DNA of 64,000 nucleotides from Candidatus Saccharimonadota bacterium (GCA_017510445.1 JAFWNF010000005.1:62001-126000); one strand, 5' to 3'; shown: positions 25,201-33,373, counted from the stretch's first letter. Program-made: numbers and translations. Notes: generated from the sequence alone by a model not told the origin.

Positions 25201-26307
25201 GGCAAGATTTGCTGCGGCGATCTGTGAACGCATCCCTAATTTCTGTTTTTCTTTATCGGTCAGGTCATCGAAATTCTTTCCGAACTTTTTCTGAGCAGCT
25301 TCATTAAGGTTTTTTCGGCGTCTTTCGTTTAGTTTCCCATTTTCGAATCTACTCTTCATTGCTTGAGCATTTCTTTGTTTCGCAAAGTTGGAATTCTGGA
25401 AACCTCTTTGAGCGGAATTGATGCCTTTATTTCCCATTGCTTTAAGTTTTTCAAAACCACCAGCAACGGCACCTAGGGCTTTTTTAAGAATTGAAGGAAC
25501 AAGGAAAAACGGAACGAAAGGAAGAGCGGCGCCAATCATAAGCATAAGAAAACTGGTTATTGCGCTCCCGGTGTAGCTTCCAGCGTTACCAATAATAATA
25601 ACGCGAACTATTTTTGCACCACCGTATAATGCGGCAATAATAGGATAGATCATCAATAAACTTTTCATCATATTCATCCATTTGTTGAACAGTTTTTGAG
25701 TGTTCGGAAGAATTAAGCAGAAAAACGCGAGAGGCGAAATCGCGACTAAAATCATACACATGATTTCTCGAGCACCAAGAAGAAGGAAGACAAATGCCAG
25801 AGCGAGAACCGCGGCGAGAAGTGCTATTAAAATACCTATTAAAATGACCGGACCGCCTAAAGTCGTAATGGCGGTACCCAGGGACGAAATAAGGGCTATT
25901 GCGCCGGCACCAACACCAAAAACGACATCAAGAATAGAAGCGAAAACCGCTCCTGGCGTCATTCCTGTTTGACCAATTTGACCTTGGATATCATTTAGCC
26001 ATCCTAAAATGCCGTAGCCTAAAAGATTAGATACATCAACAGCGAGTGCACAGATAACGAAGGAAATGTTAATTAGAAAAATCGAAACGATAAATTTCGG
26101 GAGCATTTTTTTAATGCCGTAATTATCGATAAACATCCCCGTGAGCTGAGAGAAAATAATGATAAGCAGAACGATAATCAAAAGGACATTGGCGGCATTT
26201 CTGATATAACCCCAAAGTAGGTAGGCGGAGTTCTGGTCGCTCATCTCGAACCACGAATGATCGAGGGCGAAAAGGTTTGCTGAAAACTGGCTAAGTAGAT
26301 CGGCCAT
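22249..26307 (-). CDS. VirB6/TrbL-like polytopic membrane protein with long repetitive cytoplasmic or surface tail
   Basis: 1352 aa. The first ~290 residues carry six to eight helices in the style of VirB6 (RNAANVLLIIVLLIIIFSQL, LLLGAREIMCMILVAISPLAF, ending in a KKALGAVAGG amphipathic segment). The remaining ~1050 residues are hydrophilic: a charged region, an Ala-rich coiled part, about three diverged ~65-residue repeats with SGxDxSSFG cores (about 700-890), and a QAQNEYN-K-AKND unit present twice (near 980-1015). Last gene of a three-gene operon. Saccharibacteria are known to carry T4SS-like gene sets; no VirB4 or VirD4 lies here, so secretion is inferred. Confidence 0.75.
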   Translation of the reverse strand: MADLLSQFSANLFALDHSWFEMSDQNSAYLLWGYIRNAANVLLIIVLLIIIFSQLTGMFIDNYGIKKMLPKFIVSIFLINISFVICALAVDVSNLLGYGILGWLNDIQGQIGQTGMTPGAVFASILDVVFGVGAGAIALISSLGTAITTLGGPVILIGILIALLAAVLALAFVFLLLGAREIMCMILVAISPLAFFCLILPNTQKLFNKWMNMMKSLLMIYPIIAALYGGAKIVRVIIIGNAGSYTGSAITSFLMLMIGAALPFVPFFLVPSILKKALGAVAGGFEKLKAMGNKGINSAQRGFQNSNFAKQRNAQAMKSRFENGKLNERRRKNLNEAAQKKFGKNFDDLTDKEKQKLGMRSQIAAANLAAAGKRAESANALLNENKRNANKDYITGAMKEQDTSSDNKLDDTQEWNNDTISAMDVDAYDEEGKAIIGEDGKQKKQKAFYDKKSNSWKVDTGKKDANGNAIYKNVNKKQLEDIKKAQFGSNPDKVRIGENGEKEFTLNKNTGKYEHDGVEATKEEMIEINDNLAKGQMLQNYTRRNGRGDFVDSHGRVLEGGDKLTSAGFAQSWGELQRTKAAEARAQGRGSVIGGYAGQSSTALAGAAQLSAENEGMSRTNATLGQADALRDLQGLGYNTATSRISASQAAGTKLTETMKGNVGAMEIERTAGVKPLTSAMVESTVEVPLNLKEKAKLVNAAKAGNLDNIIRSAESSEKMKQIAREMKASGQDFTSFGAGTETSANISKFIDNAEASLRKETGIVTTSEKEQLVAAAKNGTLSSIATSTLASAGQIALAKQMLSSGKDYSSFGSSAEGSKAIKSEIDALEQVALSGGASLDTAQKERLTVSAKNGSLEADFINNPNASVLEKYAAQRILDNSSRIGEAGHGSQFIKQNIDSTLESISNNMGGIASIGAVMSADDTTELKQEMVRPEADNVLSIGRTVGQVTNAVSAGSTKLANQFETQIAGEKVGEVKINRDVAERQAQNEYNVKSAKNDVGEAAVDYEVARQQAQNEYNLKTAKNDINITPNISLGYAQTLEKQRFDISQEKMYDEELKLKPKGEMLSILGDLPADKKSDTNYIRSLLKGIMQKGGDDDIQTYALNRTRTDDEEIERVYDEFYAASTEPTLKAYGKFVSDVKNNVADVDLLSIPTFKQWCEGSGSYDLKKRDGTSATYDGTKFTDLQGYVDNLGNEALQNASRGYIKVMSQNEEISGKYSDRSILYGMVHNRDNEAQAELRTVISGWGDERRIKAMQTLSDNEIATMTLTDWNAVFGGDITKMKISDFASKGADLEKFEKIYNDSRLSRFMPSEVKEFIHKSMPSSTPSPITDATEIDHSKDDTYTSDMGM

Positions 26308-27497
26308 TAATCATCCTTTCCATATTTTATGCACGTCGTTCCGCCAAGAAGATTATCTACGGCACACTCAAGTTTGTCGGCGCCCCTGCTCATTGCGTTT
26401 AGAATTGGACAGATTAACCAGCCGAGACTGTATTTCTTCTTGCATGCTCTAATAAATGCATTTTCGTTGTCAATATGGTCTATCCCTTCTATATCAGTTT
26501 GCCCACCTTCTGTAATGACTTCCTCGTTATCCTTTTGGATATCTTCCCTAGCAGCCAGAGCGTTAATGTCGTTTGCTAGCTCTTTACAGGTCATATTATG
26601 AAGACTACCTCCATCCGTATAAGGCGAGAATTTGTCACTTGCACTTGCAGTTTCGGATTCTAGATAATAATAGTCGCGCCACTTTCCTTGAGATTCATCA
26701 TACATTTTAACTGTATACACAGCTGAAGAAGCATCTGTTTCGGATTGACTAGCGCAGGCTGAAGTAAATAGTTTACTTTCCAAATAATACTTTTCCAAAT
26801 CCGTGTAAGTACTTAATGCGCCGCCTGGTATTTTGTCTTCACCACCAAAAACCTTATTAACGATAACTTTACGGAAATAATCTGCAGCGTCGGACACATA
26901 GGAAAAATGTCCTTTAAAATCCACAATACCGTCTACTTTGCCATTATCAAACTGCTTCGCACAGTCATGGTAGGGGTCTATAGTCATGGCCAAATCTATC
27001 GCACTCGGACCCATGATGCCGTCACCTTGCCTGCTACCATCATAACTACACACGATATCCTTCATCGTCAGAGACTGGCCATTCTTTTGAGCAAGATTAT
27101 TAAAGACTTTCACGCCAGATGTAGCCAGTTTACTGTTGTCATCCTCGCATACCATCGCTCCATTAATCCAGTCATTATATTTATCTGTGGTTCCCTTTTT
27201 AGCATCTGTAACATGATGCTCAACTAGACTTCCAACTTTTTTAGATTCGCCAATGCCGTTGAAAATGTCACCTTTTTTTACGTCATCTGTATCGATCGTC
27301 TGTCCATTGAGAAGTTTTTCACCCTCCTTAATACATTGGTGCATCGCATTATAGTAAAGTTTAGCCAGCGCCGTATCTGCATCACCCTTGCCGTCATCCC
27401 TAGTAGCAAATGCATTTTTTTGTGTCTGAGAAACTCCAACTAGTAAAAACACACTGGCTAAAACTATTGATACTAATACGAGTACTTTATTTTTCAT
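26307..27497 (-). CDS. secreted Cys-rich protein of the VirB6 operon
   Basis: 396 aa. Signal peptide (about 4-25, ending SQTQKNAFA), then a mature domain with about ten Cys, many of them spaced in C-terminal pairs (CKKKYSLGWLICPIL, KLECAVDNLLGGTTC). The hydrophobic SLGWLICPILNAMS may be a membrane-active segment. No family recognised. Its stop overlaps the VirB6-like start (TAATG), so it is likely an outer partner of that channel (inference). Confidence 0.75.
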   Translation of the reverse strand: MKNKVLVLVSIVLASVFLLVGVSQTQKNAFATRDDGKGDADTALAKLYYNAMHQCIKEGEKLLNGQTIDTDDVKKGDIFNGIGESKKVGSLVEHHVTDAKKGTTDKYNDWINGAMVCEDDNSKLATSGVKVFNNLAQKNGQSLTMKDIVCSYDGSRQGDGIMGPSAIDLAMTIDPYHDCAKQFDNGKVDGIVDFKGHFSYVSDAADYFRKVIVNKVFGGEDKIPGGALSTYTDLEKYYLESKLFTSACASQSETDASSAVYTVKMYDESQGKWRDYYYLESETASASDKFSPYTDGGSLHNMTCKELANDINALAAREDIQKDNEEVITEGGQTDIEGIDHIDNENAFIRACKKKYSLGWLICPILNAMSRGADKLECAVDNLLGGTTCIKYGKDD

Positions 27498-28344
27498 TTT
27501 TCTCTTCTTCCTTTATCTTAGTAAAGATTTCGTTGATGTTCACGTCTTCTTCATTGATAGTATCTAGATAACTATTTAAGTCATTGACTGCTTTTTCAAG
27601 AAAAGCATTCTTTTTGTTTAAAAACGCATTGTACTCTTCTTCGCTAAAAAAATTCTCAGGTTTAAAGTCTGTAATCCTAACACAGTATGCATCAAATATG
27701 TTTTGCGCTGCGCTAGATATTTCTTCTGGTTCTCCTTCTATCAAATCATTAATTTGTGTAGTTTTTTTACACGAACCAGAATCTTCTCCTATGAGGGGTT
27801 CATATGAGGTGTAAATACGTTCCATCGTATTAACGTTCTTTTCAAACATCGGAATGGCTTTATTAATTTTCTCCTTTAAACTCGAGATATTCTCAATCTG
27901 CGCCGGTGATAGTTTTAGTTTTTCTAACGAGGATTTTTGGATTTTGTCGTTAGCCTCATTAAGCGCGCGATATTCTTCTTTTAGGTTTGCAAAGTTGCCT
28001 TTTGGAAAGGTCGCATCTTCGTCATAAGTCACTTTTGGGACTAAGCCAATCTTTCGTTTATACTCGTCGATAAAAATATTCCACTCGTTTTTTAGTTCGT
28101 TTATATCTGCATATAGTTGTTCTTCCGAAGTAATAACAAGTTCAGTTGGATTTTGTCTTGTCCTTCCGCCAATAAGAGCGAAGATGATGATTAAAACCAC
28201 TGCGGAAACAATGACGATAATAAGAAGTTTGGTTTTTGATTTTGGTTCGGTCGTAGGAACGGTAGGATAATTGTTTGCAACATAATAGTTGTTGTTACTC
28301 GATTTCGAGCGAAACCTATTCAAACCACTAAAATTTGGACCCAT
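27487..28344 (-). CDS. single-helix membrane protein with helical outer domain
   Basis: 285 aa. Short Asn/Ser-rich cytoplasmic N-terminus, one helix (about 42-62, LLIIVIVSAVVLIIIFALI), then a ~215-residue mostly helical, Glu/Lys/Asn-rich domain with one Cys pair (SCKKT, AYCVRI). No family recognised. It overlaps the next gene by 11 bp. First gene of the VirB6-like operon; a weak TGT-TAAACT box lies 8 nt before the ATG, and a stronger promoter at 28466-28494 is separated from it by a terminator-like hairpin. Confidence 0.75.
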   Translation of the reverse strand: MGPNFSGLNRFRSKSSNNNYYVANNYPTVPTTEPKSKTKLLIIVIVSAVVLIIIFALIGGRTRQNPTELVITSEEQLYADINELKNEWNIFIDEYKRKIGLVPKVTYDEDATFPKGNFANLKEEYRALNEANDKIQKSSLEKLKLSPAQIENISSLKEKINKAIPMFEKNVNTMERIYTSYEPLIGEDSGSCKKTTQINDLIEGEPEEISSAAQNIFDAYCVRITDFKPENFFSEEEYNAFLNKKNAFLEKAVNDLNSYLDTINEEDVNINEIFTKIKEEEKNEK

Positions 28345-28381
28345 ATGAATTTAGTTTAACATAAGAATTTTCGAAAAACAA

Positions 28382-28459
28382 TAAAAAACGCCGTTTTTAG
28401 GCGGTTTTTCGTCAATCAATAGTAGAGTAAAAATTTTTTGAGTATAATTCCCCCCATTT
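28382..28459 (-). ncRNA. candidate small RNA or attenuator leader
   Basis: From the promoter at 28466-28494 the transcript would run ~75 nt to a CGCC/GGCG hairpin flanked by A5 and T6 (28383-28408), which looks like an intrinsic terminator. It sits 38 nt before the start of the VirB6-operon leader gene. Either an independent small RNA or a conditional terminator. Confidence 0.4.
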
Positions 28460-28465
28460 TACTAC

Positions 28466-28494
28466 ATTATACCAAATTATAAGCATTTTGTCAA
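28466..28494 (-). promoter_or_regulatory. consensus promoter upstream of the VirB6-like operon
   Basis: TTGACA, 17-bp spacer, TGG-TATAAT on the minus strand. Confidence 0.75.
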
Positions 28495-28503
28495 GAGGAC
28501 AAC

Positions 28504-28530
28504 AAAAAACCACCCCGAGGGGTGATTTTT
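28504..28530 (-). terminator. terminator of the LPSTG surface protein gene
   Basis: CACCCC-TCG-GGGTG hairpin followed by GTTTTTTG on the minus strand. Confidence 0.85.
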
Positions 28531-28578
28531 TGCGACTTAGTCTCCTTCGTTGACTAAGCTGTGAAGCAGTCAACAAAT

Positions 28579-29877
28579 TTAGCGATTAAGTTTTCTTCGG
28601 CTAGAAATATAGTAACCAGCGACAGTAGTTAAAGCGCCAGCGCCAAGAGCGGAACCGATGAATTCAGCACCAGTAGATGGAAGAACTTCTGGATCAGGTT
28701 GTTTACAACCTTCCATTTCTGGGTTGGTTTCACAAGTTTTTGGTTCATCTTTTGGTTCTTCTTTACAGACTTTGTTAGTATTAACGATAGCGTTGTCTTG
28801 GAGAACTTTTGTACCGTTGATAGAAACTTGAGCCCAGTTGTTTAATTCGTTGTCGCCACAGTAAAGGTCATTATCGACAACTTTGGCAATATAACGAATA
28901 ACAGCAACGGAATCTTTTTCATAAGAACCGATTTGAAGACCGTCAGTGGTTAAGGTATCTTCGGCGGTGAGACCGTTGATTTGACCGTTGTAAAGTTTGG
29001 TTGTACCTTTTTGGTATTCAAGGTTAGTTGGCATAACATCTTTAACAGTAACACCTTTTTGGACACCATCAGAAGTGTTTTCGTAGGTGATTTGGAATTC
29101 AACGAGATCACCAACTTTAGCGTCGACAGATTCGCCGAATTTGTCTTTGGTACCAGCCATACGCACTTCTTTGTTTACGGTGAAATTAGTATCGTAAACG
29201 GCTTTAACTTTGATGCTAACGTAGCTAGCATATTGATAACAGCCTGGGATACGACCATCAAGAGCGTCATAACCGATTTTTACACCTTCGGTAACAATTT
29301 TGTCATCGAGTCTAACGCCACCATTTTTACCGATACCGTTGTTCTCAAGGAGACCGGAATCTTTATAGAAATCTAGGTGGAAGTTTGAGCCATCTTTACT
29401 CTTAAAGATAACACCGTCCCAGTAACTTTTTGGAGAAGCGTTATCAGTGTCAATTTGGCCTTGAATTTTTAATTCGCTTGCAGAACTTTGGTCAATTGCA
29501 AAAGTTGTGGTAACACCAGTTGCAACAGCTTTTGTTCCGTTTGGGTTATTGTTGTGGACGTACATGCTAACAATGTAGTCTTTACCGTCCTCAACAGTAA
29601 TTTCGTTGGCGCTCCAAACGGCTTCTGTGTCTTTTGTTTTGCCGTCTAATTCACGAGCAGAAACGAAGTTTTTCTCATCACCAGCAACGCTGTTTGAGAT
29701 GGAGTTCAAGACGATATTGTCGCCAAGAACACCGCTATCGATTTCTTCGATGGTATAGCTTTTACGGCTGTTGCCATCAGAGTCGCCCCAAGCCATAACG
29801 GCAACTGGGGAGAAGGTTGCGCTAGAAACCGCTAAAACAGCAGAAGCATAAAGCGCAGTTTTTAAAGCTTTTTTCAT
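28579..29877 (-). CDS. LPXTG-type surface protein with DUF11-like domain
   Basis: 432 aa. Signal peptide (about 1-29, ending VAVMAWG), an N-terminal beta domain, a DUF11-like repeat at about 235-370 (FQITYENTSDGVQKGVTVKDVMP), a Cys/Pro/Glu spacer, then a full sorting signal: LPSTG at 399-403, a ~20-residue helix and the RRKLNR tail. Expected to be linked to the wall by a class of sortase not in this window. Leadered start with AAAGGAG 5 nt upstream and a TATAAT box ~19 nt before that site. Own terminator. Confidence 0.88.
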   Translation of the reverse strand: MKKALKTALYASAVLAVSSATFSPVAVMAWGDSDGNSRKSYTIEEIDSGVLGDNIVLNSISNSVAGDEKNFVSARELDGKTKDTEAVWSANEITVEDGKDYIVSMYVHNNNPNGTKAVATGVTTTFAIDQSSASELKIQGQIDTDNASPKSYWDGVIFKSKDGSNFHLDFYKDSGLLENNGIGKNGGVRLDDKIVTEGVKIGYDALDGRIPGCYQYASYVSIKVKAVYDTNFTVNKEVRMAGTKDKFGESVDAKVGDLVEFQITYENTSDGVQKGVTVKDVMPTNLEYQKGTTKLYNGQINGLTAEDTLTTDGLQIGSYEKDSVAVIRYIAKVVDNDLYCGDNELNNWAQVSINGTKVLQDNAIVNTNKVCKEEPKDEPKTCETNPEMEGCKQPDPEVLPSTGAEFIGSALGAGALTTVAGYYISSRRKLNR

Positions 29878-30018
29878 AATAACTCCTTTAGTTAAAATTA
29901 TAGTTTATAGAAAAATTTTCTGATTAAAATTAATATTATTTAATTTTGCTAGCCGAATTTTTAATTTTCGTCTGGATCAGAAAACCGAATCATCTCAGAA
30001 ACAAATCATGGGGGTGTT

Positions 30019-30042
30019 CCCCAGCGGTTTTACCCGCTGGGG
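30019..30042 (-). terminator. strong hairpin after the Thr/Pro-rich protein gene
   Basis: CCCCAGCGG/CCGCTGGGG, 9 bp, loop of 6, without a T-run on either side. It shares its CCCCAG/CTGGGG arms with the hairpins at 14176 and 32515. Probable RNA 3' end or processing site. Confidence 0.45.
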
Positions 30043-30068
30043 AGAAAGATGCGAAGTGTATGTATGTG

Positions 30069-31388
30069 TTAGTCCGGAAGAACGGGCCTTCCGGAGAATG
30101 TGTTGTCCGGCGTGATAACGGTTGTCGTCCCAGTGTCGTCTTTATAGTAAGACGAGGGTCTCTGGGTCGGCTTTGCCGTCGGTGCCGTGGTGGTCGGGTT
30201 GGTAGTGGCCGGTTTCTTGGTGGTTGCCGGCTTTGTTGTTGTCGGCTTGGTGGTAGACGGTACCGTAGTTGACTCAGCCGTTCTCGCCGAAGTGAGAACG
30301 GTCATCCTGGCCTCAGTAGTTCCTGGACCAGGGTCGTCCTTTGTCTTGACTTTGCCACTATCAACTTTGCCTTCCTCCTTGTTCGCAGGATCCGACGCCG
30401 GAGTCTTCGGTGGCGTCGTCTGCTGACGAGTCGTCTGTTGTTTGGTGGTTGTCTCTTTGGTGGTCGGAACCGTTATCGTGATATCCGGGAAGGTTATCGT
30501 GATATTCGGCTTCGTCGTAGACTTGGTCGTCTTCGGGGGGTTAGTGGTTTTGGGCGGGTTGGTCGTCTTCGGGGGGTTGGTGGTTTTGGGCGGGTTGGTC
30601 GTCTTCGGAGGAGTCGGCTTTTTCGGCGTCTTATCAACTGTGTTGCCACAGCGACAGAGCTGAATGACTTGTTTAGTCTCAGCCTTTTTCGCCTCGGTCG
30701 TACCTTCCTTGTTATTACTCTTTTCACTGTTTTTATCATTTTTCATGATATCAGCGAACTGAGCATCGACGTCGCCTTTCAGCGATATGACCCAACAGGC
30801 CTTATTACCTGTGACGCCAACTTTCTGAGCATATACAATGCCGTCGTCGTTAGATGGAACGGAGTTGTAATATTTCCCAGCATCTTTACCGAGGTCGGTC
30901 GTGTAGACCATTGTTTCTTCAGAAAAGATGACCTTTTTGACCGCGTTTAAGGTTTCTTCGCCCGTTTTGTTCAATTTTCCGTCTTCGCTATAAAGCTCAG
31001 AAGGACGAACATCAGGGGTGTTGAACCCGAGGTCGTGGAGATAGGAGCTCGTGGCGGCAAGTAATAACGGGTTAACCGTTTTGCCATCCTGAACGCCTTT
31101 CCAGTAGGCCTCTTTCGAAGCGGTTGAGGATGTAGGATAGGAGTCCGCCGAATAATTTTCAAAATTATCGGTGAAACGTTCTTCTTTTAACATCCTCTGG
31201 ATATACTCCAGGTCGACGTTATAAGGCGTCGCTCCTGTCGTTGTTTCGGTTGTAGTGGTTTCGTCTTCTTTGACAGGTTTGTTGTGCAACTTTACAGCCA
31301 CACAGGTGCCAACAATTAATATAGCGGCCAGCACTATTGAAACAATAACGACCGCAGTGGGTTTTTTGCCAAGTTCATTTTGTGCCAT
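30069..31388 (-). CDS. membrane-anchored Thr/Pro-repeat protein
   Basis: 439 aa from the ATG at 31388, which has AAAGGAG 7 nt upstream; the in-frame ATG at 31415 has none. One helix (about 10-32), a Thr-rich stretch, a ~150-residue folded domain (ACWVISLKGDVDAQFADIM), then a low-complexity half with tandem PPKTTN units and many TTK/TTT runs, like mucin-type stalks. No family recognised. It follows the 32187 gene by 13 bp, in the same transcript. The visible base use is clearly more GC-rich than the core genes. Confidence 0.75.
   Translation of the reverse strand: MAQNELGKKPTAVVIVSIVLAAILIVGTCVAVKLHNKPVKEDETTTTETTTGATPYNVDLEYIQRMLKEERFTDNFENYSADSYPTSSTASKEAYWKGVQDGKTVNPLLLAATSSYLHDLGFNTPDVRPSELYSEDGKLNKTGEETLNAVKKVIFSEETMVYTTDLGKDAGKYYNSVPSNDDGIVYAQKVGVTGNKACWVISLKGDVDAQFADIMKNDKNSEKSNNKEGTTEAKKAETKQVIQLCRCGNTVDKTPKKPTPPKTTNPPKTTNPPKTTNPPKTTNPPKTTKSTTKPNITITFPDITITVPTTKETTTKQQTTRQQTTPPKTPASDPANKEEGKVDSGKVKTKDDPGPGTTEARMTVLTSARTAESTTVPSTTKPTTTKPATTKKPATTNPTTTAPTAKPTQRPSSYYKDDTGTTTVITPDNTFSGRPVLPD
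30530..30612 (-). repeat. tandem 18-bp repeats coding for PPKTTN
   Basis: About four units of Pro-Pro-Lys-Thr-Thr-Asn, arranged as a 36-bp higher-order repeat of two alternating codon versions. Confidence 0.8.
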
Positions 31389-31401
31389 AGCAATTCTCCT
31401 T

Positions 31402-32187
31402 TCAGACAAATTCATTTAAAAGAATGATGCCACAAACGACGATGACGGCAATAACAAAGACCGCGCATCCGACATATACCCAATTGACCTGCTGATACCA
31501 GCGAGGTGAATTTGAGTAGATGTCTTCGTATTCATCGTTTGCGGTTCGAGCGGACGGAGTTTCGCGAGCGGGGGACTCTTCTTCGGTTTCATCTTCGTCA
31601 TCGTCGCCACTGAGCCAGTCGGCGAATCTCAGGACAACGCCAGAAATTCTCAAGAAATGGACAACGGCGATGATGGCAACCACGATAAGTGGCAGGATGA
31701 ATGCCCAGAGAAAACCTTTGAGGGTTTTCAGAGGGTTTAAGAAGTTTGCTCCCGCGAGAGAGGCCTTCGCATAGACCACGCAAACCGCCATCGGTACCGA
31801 AAGGCACCAGATAGTGAAAAGCGTTTTTACGCTTCGGCCTTTGTCTTTGACGGCTTCTTTCTGTTCGTAGCCGTAGTCGTCAAAGACTTTTCTCCCCTTA
31901 TCGTCGTATACTTGGACGTATTCAGTCCAGATCTTGACGTTGACCGTCAAGAAAACGATAAAGGCGAAGTAGATAACGGCGATAACGAGCGTGACGATGG
32001 GTACCGGTTTCGCAACCAGTATCGCGACGAAGTTGGCCAAAAAGAGGCCAACTGCCATCTCGACGAAGCCCTTTCGCGCGTTATCACGGCGTTTCTTTGG
32101 AAGCGTCTTGTAGACATCAGAGTTCAAAACGCTATAGTATCTTGCAAGGAAAATGATGCTAACTAGGGAAACGATTAATGTTGACAT
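31402..32187 (-). CDS. polytopic membrane protein of unknown function
   Basis: 261 aa from the ATG at 32187 (GGAG 10 nt upstream); a GTG nine bases earlier is an alternative. About five helices: two N-terminal, two central, one C-terminal, with a cytoplasmic or outer Asp/Glu-rich linker (SGDDDEDETEEES). No family recognised. First gene of a two-gene unit with the Thr/Pro-repeat protein, behind a promoter and a ~185-nt leader with three hairpins. Confidence 0.75.
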   Translation of the reverse strand: MSTLIVSLVSIIFLARYYSVLNSDVYKTLPKKRRDNARKGFVEMAVGLFLANFVAILVAKPVPIVTLVIAVIYFAFIVFLTVNVKIWTEYVQVYDDKGRKVFDDYGYEQKEAVKDKGRSVKTLFTIWCLSVPMAVCVVYAKASLAGANFLNPLKTLKGFLWAFILPLIVVAIIAVVHFLRISGVVLRFADWLSGDDDEDETEEESPARETPSARTANDEYEDIYSNSPRWYQQVNWVYVGCAVFVIAVIVVCGIILLNEFV

Positions 32188-32372
32188 TAATTTCACACTC
32201 CTTTCAAAAGTATCTATATGTCAACGTTTTTAGGCGGAATTATATATGAACGAGGCAAGCCTCGATTAACAAGGGAACACACATACACTTATTCCAGATA
32301 CTAGGTTTGTATCTGGGATGATTCGATTTTAATGACCTTTTACGTTGGTTTCTCACCTCCCAACGTAGACTG
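32188..32372 (-). promoter_or_regulatory. structured 5' leader with three hairpins
   Basis: In transcript order: ACGTTGG/CCAACGT with GAGGTGAGAAA in its loop (an SD-like loop), CCAGATAC/GTATCTGG, and CGAGGC-TT-GCCTCG, then AAAGGAG before the ATG. Fits no riboswitch class I recognise. Confidence 0.5.
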
Positions 32373-32377
32373 TTTCC

Positions 32378-32406
32378 ATTATATCACACATCGCTAAAAA
32401 AGTCAA
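32378..32406 (-). promoter_or_regulatory. consensus promoter of the 32187 gene
   Basis: TTGACT, 17-bp spacer, TGA-TATAAT on the minus strand. The remaining ~100 bp up to 32510 are AT-rich and show nothing else. Confidence 0.8.
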
Positions 32407-32508
32407 GGGTTTTATGGTTATTTTACACCCCTGTTTTATCTCTATTTTGGTTATGGTTATCTGTTAAAAATGTTTGAAATTTTTAGATTTTATTGTGAAA
32501 TTTGCATG

Positions 32509-32542
32509 AAAAAGCCCCAGCTGGCTGCTGGGGACTTTTTGT
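32509..32542. terminator. terminator of the 33373 gene, likely bidirectional
   Basis: CCCCAGC/GCTGGGG stem with T-runs on both sides (CTTTTTC on minus, ACTTTTT on plus). Confidence 0.8.
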
Positions 32543-32554
32543 GTTGCAAGAGGT

Positions 32555-33373
32555 TTAGGAATTGTTGATTGCGTCGAAGATAGCTTTACGGCCTTCTTTT
32601 GAGGCCAGAAGTTTTTTGACGAATTTATTCAGTGTCTCAGGATCTGAGATAATTTCGTCCGAAAGCTCTTTGAAACAAGCCTCTTCAGCCTGGATACGGC
32701 GTTTAGTGTCTGCGTTTACCGCATCGACGACATAACCGTTCCAGTCGTCGTTTGCAACGATTCTGTCGAGCATTTTGGCTCTTAAATCGTCGCAGTCGAA
32801 TGCCGTTTTCAGGAGATCGCCTCCCCATTTGTCCAACAGGGCATCAGGGGTTTTTTCGACAACATTCTGAACTATTTTCAGAATGATATCCATAGCCGAA
32901 GGATCATTGCGGATAAGCCGAAACTTTTCGCTTAGAGACAATCGGGCGAAGAGCTGTGAAAGCGGGACATTAACGCTCAGTTTGGCATCGACTTCCTCTG
33001 TTTTTCTGACAGCCTCTTTGAGGTCGGCCATCGAGGGGCCGTCGTTGGCTGTCGTGTAGGTGGCTTTTCTCCTAGTCGTAGCTGATTCAGAATTTGCCGG
33101 TTCAGACTTTTTCTCTGCTGTAGATGTGGACTCGGACTTCGCCGGTTCAGACTTTTTCTCTGCTGTAGATGTGGACTCGGATTTTGCCGGTTCAGACTTT
33201 TTCTCTGCTGTAGATGTGGACTCGGATTTTGCCGGTTCAGCCGGTTTCTTTTCTGCTGACGCGGGGGGCGTCGATTTTTTAGAGACCGGGATGTCGGGCT
33301 TCTTTGCTGCGGTTTTTGCGGGCTCTTCCTCAGGCGGATTGCCGAGGATGTCATTCAGATTAAAAAATGACAT
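32555..33373 (-). CDS. hypothetical protein with 15-residue Lys/Ser/Glu repeats
   Basis: 272 aa. The N-terminal ~110 residues are disordered and hold three near-identical 15-aa units (AKSESTSTAEKKSEP). The C-terminal ~150 residues look helical and soluble (LSEKFRLIRNDPSAMDIILKI, LASKEGRKAIFDAI). No signal peptide, no family recognised. AAAGGAG lies 9 nt before the ATG used; an out-of-frame ATG lies between. Monocistronic, with a consensus promoter, a ~75-nt leader with a GCGAGTG/CACTTGC hairpin, and its own terminator. Confidence 0.75.
   Translation of the reverse strand: MSFFNLNDILGNPPEEEPAKTAAKKPDIPVSKKSTPPASAEKKPAEPAKSESTSTAEKKSEPAKSESTSTAEKKSEPAKSESTSTAEKKSEPANSESATTRRKATYTTANDGPSMADLKEAVRKTEEVDAKLSVNVPLSQLFARLSLSEKFRLIRNDPSAMDIILKIVQNVVEKTPDALLDKWGGDLLKTAFDCDDLRAKMLDRIVANDDWNGYVVDAVNADTKRRIQAEEACFKELSDEIISDPETLNKFVKKLLASKEGRKAIFDAINNS
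33101..33242 (-). repeat. three tandem 45-bp coding repeats
   Basis: Period 45 bp (33101, 33146, 33191, partial 33236) with one or two base changes. Likely prone to copy-number change. Confidence 0.9.

Noticed and set aside
24646-25227. 193-codon open frame on the plus strand
   Set aside because: Antisense to the VirB6-like gene, whose frame is supported by helices, repeats and operon context; no SD or promoter for the plus frame.
33101-33242. Possible CRISPR array
   Set aside because: The 45-bp units follow each other without spacers and keep the reading frame of a protein. The same holds for the 18-bp units near 30530-30612.
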